64,000 nt of DNA. It comes from Clostridium sp. N3C (GTDB lineage: Bacteria; Bacillota; Clostridia; Clostridiales; Clostridiaceae). The notes under the pieces are model-generated. The model worked only from the letters and a program-made list of their open reading frames with translations. It did not search any database and was not told where the DNA came from. Location of the stretch: positions 1 through 64,000 of the forward strand of contig NZ_FMJL01000006.1 of NCBI RefSeq assembly GCF_900095445.1. The letters are read 5' to 3'. Every line of letters starts with the position of its first letter. Within the stretch, counting starts at the first letter, position 1. This document shows positions 39,613 through 48,161 of the stretch, piece after piece. Position numbers and translations under genes: made by a program.

Positions 39613-41748
39613 ATGTATATCCAAAAATGTTCTCTAATTAATTTTACCACAATTTCTGTATTAATTGGAGATTTTTCACAATTTGATTATAATAATTTTA
39701 TAGTCAAAAACGGCGATATTTCAATAAATCCAGAGAATGTGACAATAAACAACAACCAAGTACTTATTAATCTTAAAAATGCCATAGACATAAAAAAAGA
39801 AACCACTGTTTTCTACAATGATCTCAGTGCAAAAGTTAGCTATTTTTCCTTTTACTCCTCAGAAGAATTTCATAATACCTACTATACTAACAAAGAACTT
39901 GGTGCAATATATACCAAAGACCACACAATTTTTAGACTTTGGTCACCAGTAGCTTCCTTTGTAAATCTTTTGATATATGAAAACGGCGATCCTTCTGTAG
40001 AGGGAGAAGTAAAAAAATTTACAATGGTGGAGGATAAAGGCCTTTGGGAAATTAAGATAGATGGAGATCTAAAGGGATCTTTTTATACTTATGAGATAAA
40101 TGTATTTGGAGAAACAAATGAAGTTGTAGATCCCTATGCTAAAGCTTGTGGCATTAATGGCCTAAGAGGTGCTATTGTAAACTTAAGGGAAACAACACCT
40201 GATAATTTTTACTCTTATAAGGGACCAAACTTTGAACATTATAATGATGCAATTATATATGAAGCTAACATAAGAGATATATCGGTACATCCCGACAGTG
40301 GTATTGCTCATAAGGGCAAGTATCTAGGCTTAGCTGAAGAAAATACTAAGTCCTCAAAGGGAGTAAGTACTGGACTGTCCCACATACTAGAATTAGGTGT
40401 AACCCATGTTCAACTTATGCCTATATTTGATTACTCCTATTTAAGTGTAGATGAAAGACATCCTTATAAATATAATTGGGGTTACGATCCTCAAAACTAC
40501 AATATACCAGAGGGAAGTTATTCTACAGATCCATATAACCCAACTATCAGAATACGTGAACTAAAAGAGCTAATAAAAACTCTGCACAAGCATGGTTTAG
40601 GTGTTATTATGGATGTGGTTTATAACCATGTCTTTCATCATGAAACCTCTAATTTTGAAAAAATCTTCCCAGGCTACTACTTCAGGCAATACGATGATGG
40701 TTCTATAAGCCAAGGTACTGGCTGTGGTAATGATACAGCATCAGAAAGATCTATGGTAAGAAAGTTCATCATCGATTCTGTAATGTATTGGGCAAAAGAA
40801 TATAATTTAGATGGCTTCAGATTTGATCTTATGGGCATTCATGATATAGAAACCATGAAGCAAATCTATGAAAACCTAAAATCACTAGGAAGAAAGTTCA
40901 TTGTTTATGGAGAAGGTTGGTATCTTAATACTAATCTTAGAGATGATCAAAAAGCCAATATATACAATAGCTTCCAATTGAAGAACATTGGTTTCTTTAA
41001 TGATAAAATTAGAGACGCTGTAAAAGGAAGCGTATTTAATATACATGAAAGAGGTTTCGTAAGTGATAATGAATCAACGGTAGACACTATAAAGTTTTGT
41101 GCAGCCGGTTGCGCACTAAATATCTTTGGAAAACCTGCTACTTTCTATTCCCCAGAGCAGAACATAAATTACTCTTCTTGTCATGATAATTATACTTTAT
41201 GGGATAAACTTAAATTGAGTTGTCCAGATGCTTCAGAAGAAGAGCTTAAAAATATGAGTAAGTTAGCAGACGGAATAGTTCTTACTTCCATAGGAGTTCC
41301 CTTTATACATGCTGGTGCTGAATTTTGCAGAACAAAGGGTGGTATAGAAAATAGCTACAACAGTGCTGATACCATAAATAGAATGGACTGGTATGAAAAA
41401 GCTAACTTCTTAGACGTAATGGAATATTACAAAGGATTAATAAAATTAAGAAAAGAGCACAAGGCTTTTAGAATGTATGATAGGGAGCAAGTAGCCAACC
41501 ATCTAAAATTCCTGCCAGGAGCCAGAAGCTGTGTGGCTTTCATTCTTGAAAACCATGCTAACGGTGACACTTGGAAGGATATAGTTGTAATATATAATGG
41601 AGCCAACCATTGTAATTCTGTAAGTATACCAGAAGGCTCTTGGAATGTTGTTGTTAACAAAAATTCTGCTGGCACTGATATTATTGAAACTATAGAAGGC
41701 AACAATGTTGCTGTGGAATCCACATCAATGATGGTGCTTTACAGGTAA
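39613..41748 (+). CDS. pulA: type I pullulanase (GH13)
   Basis: 711-aa alpha-1,6-glucan debranching enzyme. N-terminal divergent beta region, CBM48-like domain (about residues 95-190), then the GH13 barrel. Signatures: YNWGYDP, region I DVVYNHV, region II DGFRFDLMG (nucleophile Asp), region III GEGW (acid/base Glu), region IV SCHDNY. No signal peptide, so it works on glycogen or imported maltodextrins in the cytosol. AAGGAGG lies 10 nt before the ATG. Confidence 0.96.
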   Translation: MYIQKCSLINFTTISVLIGDFSQFDYNNFIVKNGDISINPENVTINNNQVLINLKNAIDIKKETTVFYNDLSAKVSYFSFYSSEEFHNTYYTNKELGAIYTKDHTIFRLWSPVASFVNLLIYENGDPSVEGEVKKFTMVEDKGLWEIKIDGDLKGSFYTYEINVFGETNEVVDPYAKACGINGLRGAIVNLRETTPDNFYSYKGPNFEHYNDAIIYEANIRDISVHPDSGIAHKGKYLGLAEENTKSSKGVSTGLSHILELGVTHVQLMPIFDYSYLSVDERHPYKYNWGYDPQNYNIPEGSYSTDPYNPTIRIRELKELIKTLHKHGLGVIMDVVYNHVFHHETSNFEKIFPGYYFRQYDDGSISQGTGCGNDTASERSMVRKFIIDSVMYWAKEYNLDGFRFDLMGIHDIETMKQIYENLKSLGRKFIVYGEGWYLNTNLRDDQKANIYNSFQLKNIGFFNDKIRDAVKGSVFNIHERGFVSDNESTVDTIKFCAAGCALNIFGKPATFYSPEQNINYSSCHDNYTLWDKLKLSCPDASEEELKNMSKLADGIVLTSIGVPFIHAGAEFCRTKGGIENSYNSADTINRMDWYEKANFLDVMEYYKGLIKLRKEHKAFRMYDREQVANHLKFLPGARSCVAFILENHANGDTWKDIVVIYNGANHCNSVSIPEGSWNVVVNKNSAGTDIIETIEGNNVAVESTSMMVLYR

Positions 41749-41784
41749 ACTGTAGCACCTTCTTTCTTTATTCATATACTTATG

Positions 41785-41816
41785 TAAAAAATAAGAGACC
41801 CTTCTTCTGGGTCTCT
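41785..41816. terminator. terminator between convergent pulA and yaiI
   Basis: AGAGACCC (41794-41801) pairs with GGGTCTCT (41809-41816). On the minus strand TTATTTTTT follows; on plus the T-run is poor, but the stem can still serve pulA. Confidence 0.88.
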
Positions 41817-41819
41817 ATC

Positions 41820-42260
41820 TTAAATATTTGACTCTTTAATTAACTTTATTAACCTTTTCTCAAGCCTTTTATCATCTTCTGAGCTTCTCTTTTTGGGATT
41901 GTTAGTTCGGCCTCCAGCTCTACGAATTTCAGACTTAATATGTCTTTCTAACAGTAACCTATCAATATTATCTTCATTAAAAATATATCCTGAAGGACTT
42001 ATACACTTTGCTCCCTTAGGTAGACACAGAGCTGCTACTCCATAGTCTTGAGTTACAATAATGTCGCCACTACTACAATTATTGACTACATACATATCAA
42101 CACTTTGAAAGCAGCTATCTACCAATCTAACTTCAGCATAATCACTGCTTATCATATGATGAATATCACAAAATATAAGCAAAGGTATGTTAAAGTCTTT
42201 AGCTATCCTTTCAATTACATGTCTTCCGGCGCAGCCATCTCCGTCTACTATTATTTTCAT
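41820..42260 (-). CDS. YaiI/YqxD family protein (UPF0178, DUF188)
   Basis: 146 aa. Starts MKIIVDGDGCAGRHVIERIA; further family blocks are DIVTQDYGVAALCLPKGAKC (reads DIIVTQDYG here) and RRAGGRTNNPKKRS. A PIN/NYN-like fold is proposed for the family; no activity is established. It begins 1 bp after the pgi stop, so the two are co-expressed. Confidence 0.92.
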   Translation of the reverse strand: MKIIVDGDGCAGRHVIERIAKDFNIPLLIFCDIHHMISSDYAEVRLVDSCFQSVDMYVVNNCSSGDIIVTQDYGVAALCLPKGAKCISPSGYIFNEDNIDRLLLERHIKSEIRRAGGRTNNPKKRSSEDDKRLEKRLIKLIKESNI

Positions 42261-42261
42261 A

Positions 42262-43611
42262 TTATAGTCTACTTTCTAATTCTGACTTTAAATCTTCATA
42301 ACCAGGCTTTCCAAGAAGAGCAAACATGTTTTTCTTGTAAGCTTCTACACCTGGTTGATCAAATGGATTTATTCCTAATAAGTAAGCACTGATTCCACAA
42401 GCCTTTTCAAAGAAATAAACCATGTAACCAAAGTAGTAAGCACTGATTTCTGGAATGTTTACAACGATATTAGGAACTCCTCCATCATTGTGAGCTAATA
42501 AAGTTCCTTGGAATGCCTTCTTATTTACGAAGTCCATAGTCTTTCCAGCTAAGAAGTTTAATCCATCAATATTTTCTTCACTGCTTTCAACTACTACTTC
42601 TTTTCTTGGCTTTTCTATATTCAACACAGTTTCAAATATGTTTCTTCTTCCTTCTTGAATATATTGTCCCATAGAATGAAGGTCTGTAGAGAAATCAACG
42701 GATGCTGGGAACAAGCCTTTGTTGTCCTTTCCTTCACTTTCTCCATAAAGCTGTTTCCACCATTCACTGAAATAATGTAAAGCAGGTTCATAGTTTACAA
42801 GGATTTCTATAGCTTTACCCTTATTATAAAGCACGTTTCTTGCAGCTGCATACTTGTAACAATCATTGTTTGCTAGCTCTGGAGTTGAATAAGCTTCTCT
42901 AGCATCTGCAGCACCTTGCATCATTTCATCTATATTAACACCACTTACTGCTATAGGTAATAATCCTACTGCAGTTAATACTGAGTATCTTCCACCTACA
43001 TCGTCAGGAATAACAAAAGTTTCATAGCCTTCTGCATCTGCTAAATTCTTCAAAGCACCTTTAGCCTTATCTGTAGTAGCAAATATTCTCTTCTTTGCTT
43101 CCTCTTTTCCGTATTTCTTTTCCATGTAGTCTTTGAATATTCTGAAGGCTAAAGCTGGTTCTGTTGTTGTTCCAGACTTTGATATAACATTTACGGAAAT
43201 GTCCATTCCTTCAATAGCTTCTAGTAAGTCTGCCATATATGTTGAACTAATGTTATTACCTACATATAATATTAATGGTGATTTTCTTCTTTCCTTAGGA
43301 AGCACATTGTAGAAGCTATGATTTAGCATTTCTATAGCCGCTCTAGCTCCAAGGTAAGATCCCCCGATACCGATAACTATAAGTGCATCAGAATCCTGTC
43401 TTATTTTTTCTGCTGCTTTCTTGATTCTGTCAAATTCTTCCTTGTCGTAGTTTACTGGTAAGTCAACCCATCCTAAAAAGTCACTACCTGCTCCAGTTTT
43501 ATTATGTAGAGTGTTGTGTGCGCTCTTAACCATTTCTGCCATATATGAAATTTCATGTTCAGCAACATATGGGCTTAATTTTGATAAATCTAAACTAATT
43601 CCTTTTGCCAT
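42262..43611 (-). CDS. pgi: glucose-6-phosphate isomerase
   Basis: 449-aa PGI, the short Gram-positive form. Signatures: [33 protein letters not shown] (sugar phosphate site), [14 protein letters not shown], and [15 protein letters not shown] at the C-terminus. Interconverts glucose 6-phosphate and fructose 6-phosphate. AGGAGG precedes the ATG. Its place near pulA fits glycogen and glucose use. Confidence 0.98.
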   Translation of the reverse strand: MAKGISLDLSKLSPYVAEHEISYMAEMVKSAHNTLHNKTGAGSDFLGWVDLPVNYDKEEFDRIKKAAEKIRQDSDALIVIGIGGSYLGARAAIEMLNHSFYNVLPKERRKSPLILYVGNNISSTYMADLLEAIEGMDISVNVISKSGTTTEPALAFRIFKDYMEKKYGKEEAKKRIFATTDKAKGALKNLADAEGYETFVIPDDVGGRYSVLTAVGLLPIAVSGVNIDEMMQGAADAREAYSTPELANNDCYKYAAARNVLYNKGKAIEILVNYEPALHYFSEWWKQLYGESEGKDNKGLFPASVDFSTDLHSMGQYIQEGRRNIFETVLNIEKPRKEVVVESSEENIDGLNFLAGKTMDFVNKKAFQGTLLAHNDGGVPNIVVNIPEISAYYFGYMVYFFEKACGISAYLLGINPFDQPGVEAYKKNMFALLGKPGYEDLKSELESRL

Positions 43612-43725
43612 TCAATAAAACCTCCATTTCTATCCCTTATAAAATTTTATTTTATTATCTAAATTAAATCAAGTCTATTAAGCAAAAATTTATATATTTC
43701 AGTAACTTTCTGTCAATTAAACAAC

Positions 43726-45429
43726 TTAATTGTCTAATTCTAACTTGTAGGCATCTTGAGTCCATTCCTTATACGGCGATACATTAACTCCTTTCACTCT
43801 TATATTTACTCCCAAAAGCTCTTTGTTTTGACACAGATATATGTAAGGTAAATCCTCATTGGCTAGTTTAGCCCAAGCACTATAAATAATACCTCGTTTC
43901 TCCATGTCACTTTCTTTAAGTGCTGAATAAATTAATTTATCACTCTCCATATTTCTCCATCCAACGGTGTTATAGCCTCCTGGATAATCTTCTTTTATAG
44001 AAAATATTTCCGAAGGGTCTGGATCTTGAGTTAAAGCCCAGGACATATTATACATCTCAAAGTCTCTTTCGTCATATATCTTGCTCATTAAATCACTAAA
44101 AGGTATTTCCTCTACAATCACTTCTATACCAATTTCTTTCCAATCTTCTACAAGTTGCTTTCTTAAAGTCTCTGCATATTTAGTATCTCCATAGGTTGAC
44201 CATTTAATTTCAAATTTATTTCCATTTTTATCATACCTATATCCATCTTCTCTTTTAGTCCATTCACATTCTTCTAGAAGCTCTTCCGCTTTTTTCTTAT
44301 CATACAAATATGGAGTTAGATTGTCAGGATAAGCCCAAGAGCATTTAGCTAAAGGAGTATCAAAGGTTGAGCCATAATTACCATAAACTTCTTTTATTAG
44401 CTTCTCTCTATTTAATCCATATATAAGAGCCTTCCGAACCCTTATATCTTGAAATTTAGGATTTCTTAAATTTAACCCTATATATTGAAAGCTATTACTA
44501 TCAAAAATATGTAAATCCACGTAACCCAAAGTCTTTAAATATTCTACCCTATGATCATTTGCTATAAACTTAGCTATATCTACCTCTCCGCTAGCTAATT
44601 GTCTTAAAGCCTCATCTCCAGGTACCTTTTTAAATATGATATTATTTATCTTTGGTTTATCCTTCCAATAATATTCATTCTTTATCAACTTCACCTCTTT
44701 ATCCCCATCAGAGAATTGTAAACAATAGGGACCACAACCTACAGGTTTATCTATCATTTTATCCATTTCATTAATTTGACCTTTAGTAAAATTATAATAC
44801 TTTTTAGGTAAAATCCCAAATTCAAAATCATAAATCAAAGAGGAATTGACTTCCCTAAAGGTAAAAGATATTTTATACTTATCCTCTACCTCAATACCAA
44901 TAACCTCTTCTTCACTTCCATATTTATAATAATCATAGCCTTCCAAAAGCCTCATGCTGTTAACAAAGGGCCCCTTGTAGGAAGGATCACATAGTGCTGT
45001 ATATGTAAAAGCAACATCTTCTGCAGTAAGTTCAGAACCATCACTAAATTTTATACCTTCTACTAAGTAAAAAGTATACTTCTTACCATCCTCACTAACT
45101 TCCCACTTTTTAGCTATATTGTTTATTATCTTTCCGCCTTGATCATGGCATACCAATCCCTCAAAGATTAAAGTACTAAGCCACAAATCATATCCATTAG
45201 TGGTGTAAAGAGGATTTTTACTACCGCTAAAGTCATTTACTGCCACTACTAAAGTATCCTCTCTATTTTTAGCCACCTTAGGATTTGCCCTTTTTCTACC
45301 TATCGTAATAATCTCTTCATATTTATTTTGCTCTCTCCTAACTTGATTCTTCCCACCATTCCAAATACAGCCTGATAACATGAAGGTTGTGATAGAGGAA
45401 GCTATTAAAAGTTTTAGAGCTCTTTTCAT
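43726..45429 (-). CDS. family 5 peptide-binding lipoprotein (OppA/AppA-like)
   Basis: 567 aa. Signal peptide with lipobox LSGC (Cys21). SBP_bac_5 architecture: NNIAKKWEVSEDGKKYTFYL, FSDGSELTAEDVAFTYTAL, IRVRKALIYGLNREKLI, and a C-terminal KGVNVSPYKEW. Full family length, unlike the 465-aa homologue at 28483. No transporter genes adjoin it. Likely binds oligopeptides on the outer face of the membrane. Confidence 0.93.
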   Translation of the reverse strand: MKRALKLLIASSITTFMLSGCIWNGGKNQVRREQNKYEEIITIGRKRANPKVAKNREDTLVVAVNDFSGSKNPLYTTNGYDLWLSTLIFEGLVCHDQGGKIINNIAKKWEVSEDGKKYTFYLVEGIKFSDGSELTAEDVAFTYTALCDPSYKGPFVNSMRLLEGYDYYKYGSEEEVIGIEVEDKYKISFTFREVNSSLIYDFEFGILPKKYYNFTKGQINEMDKMIDKPVGCGPYCLQFSDGDKEVKLIKNEYYWKDKPKINNIIFKKVPGDEALRQLASGEVDIAKFIANDHRVEYLKTLGYVDLHIFDSNSFQYIGLNLRNPKFQDIRVRKALIYGLNREKLIKEVYGNYGSTFDTPLAKCSWAYPDNLTPYLYDKKKAEELLEECEWTKREDGYRYDKNGNKFEIKWSTYGDTKYAETLRKQLVEDWKEIGIEVIVEEIPFSDLMSKIYDERDFEMYNMSWALTQDPDPSEIFSIKEDYPGGYNTVGWRNMESDKLIYSALKESDMEKRGIIYSAWAKLANEDLPYIYLCQNKELLGVNIRVKGVNVSPYKEWTQDAYKLELDN

Positions 45430-45611
45430 TCCTATACTCCTTCCACACTTAGATATATATTTTCACTTTCAAATATATCTTTAATTGAAATTTTTTAAAC
45501 CTTTAACTTTCATACCAAACATATTATTAGCCTTAATACAGTTACATATTTTATGCAAGAACATCTTACCATAAACTTACTATTTTTTATACAAATTTAA
45601 GTAAAATTTGG

Positions 45612-45663
45612 AATAAAAATAATAGATTCTATGCAAGAAGCTTTGTCCTTACATAGAATCTAT
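45612..45663 (-). terminator. terminator after the MFS gene
   Basis: ATAGATTCTATG and CATAGAATCTAT, a 12-bp perfect stem with an 18-nt loop, then TATTTTTATT on the minus strand. Confidence 0.88.
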
Positions 45664-45673
45664 ATACCCTTTA

Positions 45674-46864
45674 CTAGCTAAATATCGATTTACTATTTTC
45701 TTTAGTATTTATCTTGTTTAATTTCTCCGCCATAACAATCATTGTTGTCATTATTATAATTAAAAAGATTGGAAATACTTTTATACTAATATTCTGAGCT
45801 AAAATTCCAAAGAACGGTGGCATAAAGGTTGCTCCAATATAGGCAGAAGCCATTTGCATTCCCATAATGGACTGAGATAAATCTTTCCCAAAATTGTCCG
45901 GTGTAGCATGGATAAAACTAGGATAAATTGGTGCACATCCTAATCCCATAAGAATAAGTCCTAAAATCAAGGTAAGATTTCCAAGAGGCAGGAACAGCAT
46001 AATTATACCAATTGATGCTACGCTTTGTCCTAACCGAATCATAGCCTTATCCTTCAATTTCATAGTAATAAAACCGGAAATAAACCTTCCTCCTGTAATA
46101 CCTAAGAAAAAAAGTGATGCCCATTTAGCAGCAGTCTCTGCTACTATGCCTCTATTCATAACCATATAGCTAGCAGCCCATAATGCAGCAGTCTGTTCTA
46201 AAGCACAGTAACAAAAAAAGGCCATAAGGGCTGGCTTTGCTCTAGTTAAGCTTATTAACTCTTTTATAGTAATACTTTTGTTTTCTTTTTTACTCTCTGA
46301 CACCTGAGAGTTTGCCTTCTTCCAAAGTGGTAGCGAAAATATTAAAATTGCAGTTAAGACAATTTGAAGAATACTAATAGCTCGATAGCCGCCATTCCAA
46401 GTCCTGCCGCCGCTTAAATAATATCCCATAATATATGGTCCTGTAGTAGCCCCTATTCCCCAAAAACAATGTAGCCAACTCATATGTCTTGATTTATAAT
46501 GCAGTGCAACAAAGTTATTTAAAGCTGCATCTATGCAGCCTGCTCCAAAACCATATGGGATAGCCCAAAAACATAGAAAATAAAAAGATTTAGATATAGA
46601 AAAACCAAAAAGTGCTAAAGCAGTCAAGGCTACACTGATTGCAGTAACCTTTCCAGTACCTAGTTTATTAATAAGCTTGTGACTGAAAAAACTTGATATT
46701 ATAGTTCCTCCCGAAATGATCATAGAAATTATCCCGGCAAAAGACACTGGTACATTTAGTTCCACATGCATACTAGGCCAAGCAGAACCAAGCAAAGCAT
46801 CAGGCAATCCTAAACTAATAAAGGAAATATAAATAATAATTAATAATGCTGTAAACATATCCAC
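45674..46864 (-). CDS. MFS transporter, 12 transmembrane helices
   Basis: 396 aa, about 12 hydrophobic helices with the MFS A-like loop INKLGTGKVTA between helices 2 and 3 and a charged central loop (KKANSQVSESKKENKS). The N-terminus FISLGLPDALLGSAWPSMH is characteristic of the FucP/YfkF-like branch of sugar-type MFS. Substrate unknown. Monocistronic. Confidence 0.9.
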   Translation of the reverse strand: MDMFTALLIIIYISFISLGLPDALLGSAWPSMHVELNVPVSFAGIISMIISGGTIISSFFSHKLINKLGTGKVTAISVALTALALFGFSISKSFYFLCFWAIPYGFGAGCIDAALNNFVALHYKSRHMSWLHCFWGIGATTGPYIMGYYLSGGRTWNGGYRAISILQIVLTAILIFSLPLWKKANSQVSESKKENKSITIKELISLTRAKPALMAFFCYCALEQTAALWAASYMVMNRGIVAETAAKWASLFFLGITGGRFISGFITMKLKDKAMIRLGQSVASIGIIMLFLPLGNLTLILGLILMGLGCAPIYPSFIHATPDNFGKDLSQSIMGMQMASAYIGATFMPPFFGILAQNISIKVFPIFLIIIMTTMIVMAEKLNKINTKENSKSIFS

Positions 46865-46993
46865 CTCTCACCCTTATTTTTTAGTGCACTAAACAAATTA
46901 TTTTTTGCTCAATTGAACATGTTATTTACATGTTCAGTCTATTAATATTCAAAGCAAGATACAATGGACTTTTTTATAGTATTTATAAATATT

Positions 46994-47617
46994 TTAAATT
47001 TCCTTTATTTCGTACAAATCTTCTACCACAAAATCTTCTAAACCGCTTCTTTCTCCCACACTAGTCTTTGATAAGAAAAGTATTCCTTTTATGCCAGCAT
47101 TTTTTGCACACTCCATATCAAGAGTTCTGTCCCCCACATAATAGGTGAAGCTTGGATCTAAGTGATATTTGTCCATAAGATAATTTATTGCATCTGGCGC
47201 TGGCTTACGTGGAAAACCATCCTGACTAGTAATAATTTCTGCAAAGAATTCAAATATACCTAGATTTTTTAAAACATCTTCTGTAGTTTTTCCTCTATTG
47301 GTAAAAACAAAATTTTGTGACCCTTGTTGAGATAAACATTCAAGTATTTCCTCAGCATGTGGAATCAACTGAATATTTAGCTTTTTCTTACCACTAATTT
47401 CGGAATAACGTTCCTTTGCTTTTTCAAAGGGTATTCCAGTCTTTTGCTCCATACTTTGAATATACGAGCTTACGGAATACTTTATTGAATGTTCTAATAT
47501 GTCATCCTTATTAGTATCAATTCCAAATTCCTTATAAGTTTCCTGTAAGCTAGATACAATAATATCGTAGGAATCCAATAAAGTGCCATCTAAATCCCAA
47601 ATAAAAGCCTTCTTCAT
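46994..47617 (-). CDS. HAD-superfamily hydrolase, phosphoglycolate phosphatase-like
   Basis: 207 aa from ATG 47617 (AGGAGGAATAAC upstream; in-frame codons before it lack support). Motif I DLDGTLLDS, motif II FTNRG, motif III Lys in RKPAPD, motif IV YVGDRTLDMECAKNAG. Helical cap between motifs I and II, so subfamily IA. Substrate unknown; likely a small phosphate ester. Confidence 0.92.
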   Translation of the reverse strand: MKKAFIWDLDGTLLDSYDIIVSSLQETYKEFGIDTNKDDILEHSIKYSVSSYIQSMEQKTGIPFEKAKERYSEISGKKKLNIQLIPHAEEILECLSQQGSQNFVFTNRGKTTEDVLKNLGIFEFFAEIITSQDGFPRKPAPDAINYLMDKYHLDPSFTYYVGDRTLDMECAKNAGIKGILFLSKTSVGERSGLEDFVVEDLYEIKEI

Positions 47618-47695
47618 GTTATTCCTCCTCTGTTTCTTATCATTCACATTATATCATACACTATAACTTTTCCAGTATAAAGCAAGAATCATAAA

Positions 47696-47739
47696 AGCAA
47701 AAAGCTTGAAGCCCTTTGCTTATAAGGGTTCCAAGCCTT
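47696..47739 (-). terminator. terminator downstream of the 835-aa/75-aa gene pair
   Basis: AAGGCTTG-CCCTT pairs with AAAGGG-CAAGC (an internal bulge) and is followed by TTTTTTGC on the minus strand. Confidence 0.8.
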
Positions 47740-47930
47740 ATGTAAATTGATGTAATTCTACTATATAAACAGGTTTATTTTTTAGATCTTGGTAAGTATC
47801 TCCTATCTTTAAACCTAGGAAATTAATGCTATTATTTTCAATTGCTATAAAATCAATTATTTTTTAAGCTTGCAAACTTCATATCTTTTTATTTCCACTA
47901 TACTATTGATTGTTACCTTATTTATATTAA
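47738..47930 (-). pseudogene. possible frameshifted small gene or remnant
   Basis: Two abutting open stretches on the minus strand: INKVTINSIVEIKRYEVCKL up to an A6 run, then in another frame DFIAIENNSINFLGLKIGD and on to LHQFT and TAA at 47738. Protein-like content but no start site. It follows the 75-aa gene and overlaps the terminator. Family unknown. Confidence 0.3.
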
Positions 47931-47933
47931 AAA

Positions 47934-48161
47934 TTAATAATTATAATCTGGAATTCCGTTGTGATCCAAGTCAATAAAATCATCATGTTTATCAGGAATT
48001 CCATCATGATCCATATCAAAAAATAAATCATGATGATGTAATATACCATCATTGTCATGGTCAGTTACTAAATCTACATTATCCGGTATATCATTATGAT
48101 TCATATCGAAAAAAAAGTCACTTTCATCCCAACCTTCTGGTCTAAATGGATTGTCAAACAT
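47934..48161 (-). CDS. 75-aa Asp/His-rich Ca-binding-like repeat protein
   Basis: After a short lead (MFDNPFRPEGWDESD) the protein is four tandem acidic loops: DMNHNDIPD, DHDNDGILH, DMDHDGIPD and DLDHNGIPD. The D-x-[DN]-x-[DN]-G-I-P-D form is that of thrombospondin type 3 or dockerin/EF-hand calcium loops, here unusually rich in His. No signal peptide or membrane segment. It starts inside the last codons of the 835-aa gene (8-nt overlap; GGAGGAGGAG precedes the ATG), so it is translationally coupled and probably acts with that protein. Function unknown. Confidence 0.8.
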   Translation of the reverse strand: MFDNPFRPEGWDESDFFFDMNHNDIPDNVDLVTDHDNDGILHHHDLFFDMDHDGIPDKHDDFIDLDHNGIPDYNY

